Assembly: GCA_965178125.1 (NCBI GenBank)
Contig: CBCXTV010000018.1
Location: forward strand, 1-29,282
Source of the DNA: Bilabrum cf. latius
Taxonomy: Eukaryota; Bigyra: Bicosoecida; Bigyra; Bicosoecida
DNA length: 29,282 nt
Reading direction: 5' to 3'
Numbering within the stretch: position 1 is the first letter of the stretch; the number at the start of each line of letters is the position of its first letter. Shown piece after piece: positions 8,586-13,924 of the stretch. The translations under genes and the position numbers were made by a program. Below the pieces are notes generated by a model. The model was not told the origin of the DNA. It searched no databases and was given only the letters and a program-made list of their open reading frames with translations.

Positions 8586-8667
8586 GGCGGGAACGGCTTG
8601 GCTACGAGCGCCCCGAACGCAAGGGGCACACCGGGCACGCACGCGTTCCCAGGAGCTCGCCGGCGAG
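8360..8667 (-). CDS. Gene H: EPHW-domain exon, probably second exon of D2
   Basis: The stop is at 8360. The frame is open well past 8667, where a TTTTGACAG acceptor-like site ends. Conserved content is LAFGALVAKPFPPPTRPAD, ALESLFQ, WDEPHWRMEVLMRF and VIGVVLLGIYQRGDSDGPDW. The frame has no ATG between 8667 and the conserved core, which argues that this is a downstream exon. D2, whose conserved part ends near 8925 with LEFCQR, is the natural first exon and would give a protein of about 180 residues. Gene G carries an almost identical second half, and F a diverged one. The function is unknown. Confidence 0.5.
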
Positions 8668-8711
8668 CTGTCAAAAGCACACTTGGGGCCGAAGGCTGCC
8701 GTACGGGACGC
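8625..8711 (-). promoter_or_regulatory. P3: diverged 5' block with splice-acceptor-like site
   Basis: This is the third relative of P1 and P2, with GTACGGCAGCCTTCGG, CCCCAAGTGT, TTTTGACAG (CAG at 8668-8670) and then GTGCGTGCCCGG. Its position between D2 and H fits an intron end. Confidence 0.35.
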
Positions 8712-8718
8712 TGGTACC

Positions 8719-8814
8719 GCGCGTCCAGGGCCCCTGGCTCCTGGCTGGCCGTGCGTCCAGGGGCCCCTGGCTCCTGGCTGGCCGTGCGTCCAGGGCCCCT
8801 GGCTCCTGGCTGAT
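8719..8814. repeat. Three tandem about 32-bp repeats, each a mini-hairpin
   Basis: Three head-to-tail units each hold CCAGG-GCCCCTGGCT-CCTGG followed by CTGGCCGTGCGT. Cores sit at 8730-8739, 8763-8772 (with one extra G before it) and 8795-8804. The array lies in the presumed D2-H intron. Unit B counterpart: about 23791-23886. Confidence 0.85.
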
Positions 8815-8834
8815 GCGACCCGCGCCGGGCCACA

Positions 8835-9191
8835 TCAGGGCCACTGGAGGCCGCTGCGGAGATTGTGCTCTCGGAGAGTCGCACCCTGCGTCAACGAGCA
8901 ACCCAACCACCAGCAGCGCTGGCAAAACTCCAGGGACTCGAGGACGCCTATGGGCACCTTGGCATTCGGGAACTGTCGATCCAGCCACAAAAAAACTCGG
9001 GCCCGCTGACGATCTGCGCTTTCCTCGTTCACACGCAGCTGCCCCGACCCCGCAGTAGCAGCGAACGGCATGGTCAAGAGGTCCGTCTTGATCGTTCCCG
9101 GCGGGCGCTGGCGCTTCCATTGCTCATACAACTGTAGACCCCCCGCCCCGCTCAGGCGGAGGAAATGCTCAGATGCCTGCTTGTCCGCCAT
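8835..9191 (-). CDS. Gene D2: small paralogous protein, unknown (unit A)
   Basis: The ATG at 9191 gives MADKQASEHFLRLSGAG, then a basic segment (QWKRQRPPGTIKTDLL), then alternating hydrophobic strands (ARVFLWLDRQF, KVPIGVLESLEF). The frame remains open to a stop at 8835, but similarity to D1 fades after LEFCQR near 8925, so the last 30 residues may be intron read-through. Unlike D1 it is in one frame throughout, so it is the better guide to the family. It lies 105 bp or less from spacer R3 and is followed by the triple hairpin array and exon H. No known domain is recognised. Confidence 0.55.
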   Translation of the reverse strand: MADKQASEHFLRLSGAGGLQLYEQWKRQRPPGTIKTDLLTMPFAATAGSGQLRVNEESADRQRARVFLWLDRQFPNAKVPIGVLESLEFCQRCWWLGCSLTQGATLREHNLRSGLQWP

Positions 9192-9300
9192 GCTGGGGCC
9201 CGCGCTGCGGACCATACAATTTGCGACGAGGACAAAGCATGGCGCGCGCGCACGGTCGCACGAGTGCGACGCCAGGCAAGATTCTGAGGCGCGCGAGGAA

Positions 9301-9324
9301 CTCCCGGGCCCCTGGCTCCGGGAG
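9301..9324. repeat. Mini-hairpin, arms CTCCCGG/CCGGGAG (R3)
   Basis: Seven-base arms with core at 9308-9317, at the start of R3. Confidence 0.85.
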
Positions 9325-9539
9325 GGCCTGCGCCAACCCCCCCTTCACACTGACATACAAACGTTGCTCTCCCCTGTGACACCTGGCGGATTCCCTAGCT
9401 CCGGGCCCTGGCGCCCGGCGGCCTTGTGCCCCTTGCTGCCCCCCCCGGCCCCGTTCACTCCAGCGCCCCGGCCCCGCCCGGCCCGCCCCACGCTCCGGCC
9501 CCGGGCCTGGCCGCGGGCCCGTTTAGGCAGCCGGTAAAC

Positions 9540-9615
9540 GGCCGCGAAACGGCCGGGCCAAAAGGTGAAACCCAGGTAATCGGGTATCGCCTTTCGGCCC
9601 GCCGGTTTCGCGGCC
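9540..9615. repeat. Foldback hairpin C: 29-bp arms, few mismatches
   Basis: The left arm 9540-9568 and right arm 9587-9615 pair over 29 bases with only a few mismatches and an 18-nt loop. It occupies the same position in R3 as hairpin B in R2. Unit B arms: 24618-24646 and 24665-24693. Confidence 0.75.
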
Positions 9616-11536
9616 ATTTTCCGGCAATATGGTCCCAGGTACTATAGTCATGAACAGGCCCGCTTGCGGACTCTCCTCCGCCCACCCATTCTTCGCCACG
9701 GCCTCGACTCCGATGCGAAAAGCCAATGCCGGGCCGGCTGGAAGCACTCCGTCGGGAACTCGACGCCCGCGTCCCGGACCCCGACGCCGGGCCCGAGCCC
9801 CGGACCCCAGGGCCGCGACCCCGAGCCCGCTCCGGAGTGTGCCCAAAAGTGCACCTGTGAGGAATTCCCGTCGTCATCCGAGCCAATCCCATCCCTGGGA
9901 CACTCATGGGGCAAGCCGCTCGAGCATTAGACGCTTGGAAACCCATCTCACCGGCCATCCGCCCCCCATCCCCGCCGTCGTCTGGAGCACAACTCGCGCG
10001 ACGCGCACGACAGCGCGCGCTTTCCCCCGTCGATGGGCTCCCCTACATCGAACTCCCCACATGCCGCCTTCTGAATGCGGCACGAACAAGAGAAACAGCT
10101 ATACAGGAAAAAAAAAAAAGGTTCCCATGCAACTGTACAGACCGGCTGCGGTACCGAGGACCCCGTCTCTCGGATGCTCGCCCCTCGGAGAGCTGCGGAC
10201 GGCGAAGACCCTGTCTCTCGCATGCGGAAATCCGGGCCCCTGGCTCCGGCAAATGCCCGACAAAGCCGGGCCCCTGGCTCCGGAAACATTCGGGCAATGT
10301 CTTCTTCACCCCGACTGCGTCGGGAGATAGTCGACCGAGGCGGCCGTCCACATCGGTTCCAGGACATGGATGTAGAAGCTGTTGTATATCAGCCATTTCG
10401 CGTCCTCCCAAGCCAACTGGCAGAGGCGGACCCGCCACACATTCGAGCACACAACGAACTTCTTGCCCGCCACACAAACCGCATAGCTGTAGCAATTCGT
10501 CATGCTCGTTTGCATGGATACCATTCCGGGGCCCGCTTGAAACAGCTTCTTCGCATCGACGATCTGCTGCGGGTCCGCCTCGTCGAACAGGAGCACTTCG
10601 TGCACCGAGGGATCGTAGGCCTTCATGTCGATGGTCGCTCCTCCCGCCAGGGAAATCTCCAGAGTCCTCTCGTCGCCCGCCAGGGCACGGCAGAACGCCG
10701 TTTTGCCCATACGGGAGGGTCCATCGAGGACGAGGAAGCTGTACCGGTCAAGAACCTGGCTATACTGTGCCTCCCAGAGGGAGACCGCGGCGTACTTCCG
10801 CCAGGGTCGTTTCACCTCGTCGCTGTTCCTTCGTCGCCAATCCCTGTAGGCAGCGACGCTGCTCTCGAGCTGCGCAGTCCGCCAGCTTTCCAGATTCTGC
10901 AAGTTCCGCACAATCCCGTTCGGGATCTTGCAGATCTCCGCGCGCGCCACATCATAGAGCATCTTGGATGCCTCAAGGCTCGAAAATATCCATGTCGCTC
11001 CAACGGGGTAGCCCTCGTGCGGGGGCGTCGTCGTGTCACTGTACAGGCACGAGGCTTTCGAGCTGTGCAGGTAGTACAACACAGACCCCTGGCTCTTGCC
11101 CCGTCCGCCCTGGTTGCTTCGCACATGAGCTTGGACGTCCCCCCATTTCCAAGCGTCCGCTTCCGGCATGTAAAACTTGCGGTTGTGGGCGAGAGCCAAG
11201 TGACAGTGCACCCGGATGGTGCCGTCTGCCAGCCAGGACTTGGAGCAGACCTCCATACACCAGGCGGCCTTGCCCATCTCCCCCACAATGCCCCGGACGC
11301 TCGCCGTGAATTCCGCGAATTCCGCCCACCGCGCCTGTACAACCGGGTGCGCGCGAACGCACCCCGCGAGTTCCGCAATTAACCGCGTCTCTTTTTCCCA
11401 ATGGAAGTCCGCCATGGACAGCACCCTCCGCGGCGAGCCTGCAGCACCCTCCCAGCAGGGAGGACGGGGATACCCAGCCGGGTAATCCTGGAAGAGAGGA
11501 CCGGGAGGAGGCTCCGGCCCCTCCACTGGCGCCATC

Positions 11537-11558
11537 TCGGAGGCCACTGGCTCTCCGA
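11537..11558. repeat. Mini-hairpin, arms TCGGAG/CTCCGA (Rep)
   Basis: Six-base arms surround a core with one loop change (GCCACTGGCT). It is inside Rep coding sequence, 8 bp from the next element. Confidence 0.8.
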
Positions 11559-11565
11559 CCCCTGC

Positions 11566-11585
11566 AGGAGGCCCCTGGCTCTCCT
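11566..11585. repeat. Mini-hairpin, arms AGGAG/CTCCT (Rep), differs between units
   Basis: Core at 11571-11580. In unit B the left flank has 5 more bases and the stem is GGAG/CTCC (26650-26667). This is the site of the Rep frameshift. Confidence 0.8.
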
Positions 11586-12158
11586 CCGTTGGGCGAGTAC
11601 AGAACGCCCCAAGCCGGTAGCCATGTGCACAGGACCGACGTCGTGCGGACCTTGTTCGAAGCGTCCCGCTGGTTTTTGGCGAGGTACCACACCGCGATCT
11701 GGGAATCCTGCGGGCAGTCGTGCACAAAAGCTTTCACTAGTTCCTCCCTTTCCTCGAAGGGCCTCGTCTTTCGCAAGCTGTACTGACGGTGGAGTCTAAA
11801 CTGTTGGGCCCTGCACTTCGTAGCATACCCAGTTCGGTGTTTCCACCAATATCCGTATTTGTTCAAGAAACGCTTCCCTAGCGCCGCCGGGTCCTCGGCC
11901 ATGCCCATCAACCACGCCTGTTCTTCTTCACCGACGCCTTCTGACGGCGCGGACGCCGAAGAGACTGCCGCCACGGCACCTGGGTCGGGCTGCTTCCATC
12001 TCATACGTCGCCGCGCGCGGGGCGGTTCCTCCCACAGGACCACCGCAGCGTCATGCTCCATGGGCTCGCTGTCAGCCTCCATGCGGTTCCCACCCCCCCG
12101 CAACTCTATGACCGAAGCGACAACAATGGTATATGCAAAAGACCCCGGACCAAAACGG

Positions 12159-12178
12159 CTGCGAAGACATAAAAAACG
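12159..12178 (-). promoter_or_regulatory. Possible splice/trans-splice acceptor before Rep
   Basis: On the minus strand a T-rich run (CGTTTTTTATGTCTTCGCAG) ends in CAG about 77 nt before the Rep ATG. That layout fits a spliced-leader acceptor, but the evidence is only the motif. Unit B counterpart: about 27242-27261. Confidence 0.25.
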
Positions 12179-12423
12179 CACCTCACCGCTGCCCGGCTCA
12201 AGGGGACTGGGATCACTCCCGCGGGGACCTTCAATCTCGGGCCTTCCGAACGGAAACCCCTTTCAGACATGTTCGGAAAAGGGCACCCCTCAATGGGCTT
12301 CTGGGTCATCGAACGGCAAGTCCGACCCGGGCTCGGAGACATGTTCCATGACTACGGCTTTCCCATGCTCGGAGACCGCTGAGGGGAGACGGAGGGCGGG
12401 GTGGCTGGGTCCCCTCCGAGGCG

Positions 12424-12490
12424 AAAAAGGCCAAAAAAAAAGCAAAAAAGCCAATAAGGCAAAAAAAAACCCCCAAAAAATGGGGAAAAC
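12424..12490. other. A-tract region upstream of Rep
   Basis: Several runs of 5-9 A residues are separated by short GC stretches, in a region otherwise dominated by G and C. Such spacing can bend or ease melting of DNA and is common beside replication origins. It leads directly into the origin-like hairpin. Confidence 0.45.
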
Positions 12491-12495
12491 GTGAA

Positions 12496-12558
12496 ATTCA
12501 GACGAAACGCGTTTTTATGGACAATATTAAGCGCCAGAATGGACAGTTTCGTCTGAAT
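12496..12558. other. Origin-like hairpin upstream of Rep
   Basis: Perfect 13-bp arms ATTCAGACGAAAC (12496-12508) and GTTTCGTCTGAAT (12546-12558) enclose a second GCG/CGC pairing (12509-12511 with 12532-12534). The loop holds CAATATTAA at 12522-12530. This matches all but the last base of the CRESS-type nonanucleotide NANTATTAC. A third ATTCAGACG lies at 12594-12602, as an iteron would. The location is the AT-rich region upstream of the Rep gene. Unit B copy: 27576-27638. A replication role is inferred, not shown. Confidence 0.5.
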
Positions 12559-12572
12559 CGACCCTTTTTGCC

Positions 12573-12650
12573 CTTCACAATATGGGGGAACGGATTCAGA
12601 CGTGGAGTTCACGAATTTTTCCGAATCGCTTCACAATATGGGGGAACGGA
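12573..12650. repeat. Pair of 22-bp direct repeats
   Basis: Identical 22-base repeats lie at 12573-12594 and 12629-12650, starting CTTCACAATATGGGGGAACG, 56 bp apart. They flank an ATTCAGACG iteron-like word at 12594-12602. Unit B copies: 27653-27674 and 27709-27730. They are candidate initiator-binding repeats beside the hairpin. Confidence 0.7.
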
Positions 12651-12786
12651 AAATCGCAAAAAGTGAGCAGTCTCATTTACCACGTTGTCAGGCGCTTTTT
12701 GGCTTTTTTCCCCTGATCTCGCGGGAGGGGGCGGGGGGGGGGGGGTCTGGGAGGGCCCCCGGGCCCGATTTGGCCGGAAATTGGCC

Positions 12787-12800
12787 GATTTATATAGGGC
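12787..12800. promoter_or_regulatory. TATA-like box in intergenic region
   Basis: TTTATATAGGG, with TATATA at 12791-12796, stands out in GC-rich surroundings. Direction and use are unknown. It could serve a transcript or be part of the origin's melting region. Unit B: TATATA at 27869-27874. Confidence 0.3.
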
Positions 12801-12856
12801 GCCTTATTAGGACCGCTAGGGGGAATTCGGAGGGGCCCAGAAACCCCGATTTTTGG

Positions 12857-13183
12857 GGCTGGCCCGGGCCCCGCCCGGGCCGGGGCCGGGGCCGGGCCGG
12901 GGCGGGCCGGGGCCCGGGCCGGGGCAGGGGCCGGGGGCCGGGGCCGGGGCCGGGGCCGGGGCCGGGGCCGGGCCGGGGCGGGCCGGGGGCCGCCGGGGGC
13001 CGGGGCCGGGGTCGGGGCCGGGGCCGGGGCCGGGGCCGGGCCGGGGCCGGGCCGGGGCCGGGGCCGGGGTCGGGGGCGGGCCGGGGCCGGGGCCGGGGCC
13101 GGGGCCGGGGCCGGGCCGGGGGCCGCGGGGCCGGGCCGGGGGCCGGGGCCGGGGCCGGGGCACGGGCCCGGGCCGGGGCTGGC
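12857..13183. repeat. GGGGCC-type hexanucleotide repeat, about 0.33 kb
   Basis: A long run of GGGGCC and GGGCCGGGGCC variants is bounded on both sides by GGGGCTGGCCC or a close relative. The dense G runs on the plus strand would readily form G-quadruplexes. It lies between the TATA-like box and the coiled-coil gene. The long arginine/proline/glycine frames through it are repeat artefacts. Unit B copy: 27935-28261, differing by only a few bases of length. Confidence 0.95.
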
Positions 13184-13396
13184 CCAACCCATTCCGTCGG
13201 GCTTCCCCACTCGACCATTCTTGTCCGGCGTCAACATGGCAACTTGGCTAAGCCCGCACTGCCCCCCCACATGCCTGAACGGAGGCCGCTGCGTCCTTTT
13301 CAAAGGCGCGCGAACGGCACGCCAACTCAGCCTGCGCGAGGCTAAATGCGGAAATCCCCCCAAAAAGCGCGGAACCGGCCGTCCCCTTCCTGTCGC

Positions 13397-13924
13397 CTAC
13401 TCTTCGCGACGCTCGTCCTCCTGCAGTCCCATATCCACATCCGCATCCGCGCGGCGCGCTTCCGAGGCTTCCGGCTCTGGGCTGTTCTCGCGCCGTTCCC
13501 CGTCCTCGGGCAAGTCGGCACGCCCTTCCGCGGGACGTTCCCTTTCGCCGGACGCACCGTCTGGCGCGGCTTTGGTCGCGGGCTCGGGCGCGGCCCCTGA
13601 GCTCTGGGACACGCTGCCTGGGGCAGCGTCGTCGTCGCCGGGGCCCCTGGCTCCCGAGGCGCTGCGCGCCGCTGCGTCTTTGCGCATAAGGAGGACCGCC
13701 ACGAGATCCTCGGAGCTCATCAAGCGGGTGCGACGCCGCAGTCGCTGCTGCTTTTTCGTCGCGTTCCGAACGGCCCTGGAAAGTTCTTTCTTCTCCTGCC
13801 GCACGCGCGCTTGTTGCGCCCGCAAAGCCTCGATTTGCTCTTTCAAGGGATCCGAGGGCAGATGCTCAAAGACCGACGCTTTTGCCTCTTTCAAGGAGGC
13901 CGCGGCGGCGGGCGAGGACGCCAT
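13397..13924 (-). CDS. Coiled-coil basic protein beside transposase
   Basis: This gene gives 175 residues from the ATG at 13924 to TAG at 13397. The first 75 residues form a charged helix suited to a coiled coil (DPLKEQIEALRAQQARVRQE, then KKQQRLRRRTR, then SSEDLVAVLLMRK). The C-terminal 90 are acidic, proline- and alanine-rich and probably disordered. The transposase frame upstream ends at 13891, overlapping this start by 34 bp, so the two are tightly linked. Proteins with this KK..RLRRR..LMSSEDL pattern are, as I recall, common in dinoflagellate genomes near DDE elements. A mini-hairpin at 13639-13656 is read as coding. A helper or regulator of transposition is possible but unproven. Confidence 0.75.
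   Translation of the reverse strand: MASSPAAAASLKEAKASVFEHLPSDPLKEQIEALRAQQARVRQEKKELSRAVRNATKKQQRLRRRTRLMSSEDLVAVLLMRKDAAARSASGARGPGDDDAAPGSVSQSSGAAPEPATKAAPDGASGERERPAEGRADLPEDGERRENSPEPEASEARRADADVDMGLQEDERREE

Larger units (their letters stand above)
9296..10292. repeat. Spacer repeat R3
   Basis: This is the third spacer of the R family, between D2 and the Rep gene. It starts with the CTCCCGG/CCGGGAG mini-hairpin (9301-9324), holds foldback hairpin C, a GACCCCGACGCCGGGCCCG segment and an A-run (about 10108-10119). It closes with two mini-hairpins (10232-10249 and 10266-10283) just after the Rep stop. Unit B counterpart: 24374-25370. Confidence 0.6.
10306..12082 (-). pseudogene. Rep-like HUH/SF3 protein, frameshifted (unit A copy)
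   Basis: This is the unit A copy of the Rep-like gene at 25384-27165. From the ATG at 12082 the frame is open to about 11570, where unit A has 5 fewer bases than unit B. The remaining sequence, with all HUH and helicase motifs, is open in another frame down to the stop at 10306. The break coincides with a mini-hairpin at 11566-11585, next to a second one at 11537-11558. Either the gene is dead in this copy or the indel is a sequence error. Apart from this indel the two copies look the same at the protein level. Confidence 0.75.

Noticed and set aside
8719-8814. CRISPR array
   Set aside because: There are only three units, the spacing sequence is itself repeated, there are no unique spacers, and no cas genes are present.
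9906-11309. Plus-strand frames of 435-467 residues opposite the Rep gene
   Set aside because: They are shadows of the Rep gene. They are rich in S, P and R, without domains, while the minus strand holds complete HUH and SF3 motifs.
12496-12558. Treating the hairpin as a bacterial-type transcription terminator
   Set aside because: It lies upstream of the Rep gene, is followed by iteron-like and 22-bp direct repeats, and lacks an adjoining T run in the right place. An origin or regulatory site fits better.
12591-12602. A true terminal inverted repeat of the unit at ATTCAGACG
   Set aside because: The word occurs only in the origin-like region and not near any other unit boundary, so it fits iterons and not element ends.
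12677-13363. Long reading frames on both strands through the GGGGCC array (Gly-Arg, Pro-Ala and similar repeats)
   Set aside because: A stop-free hexanucleotide repeat is open in every frame. There is no non-repeat domain and the frames depend only on the array.
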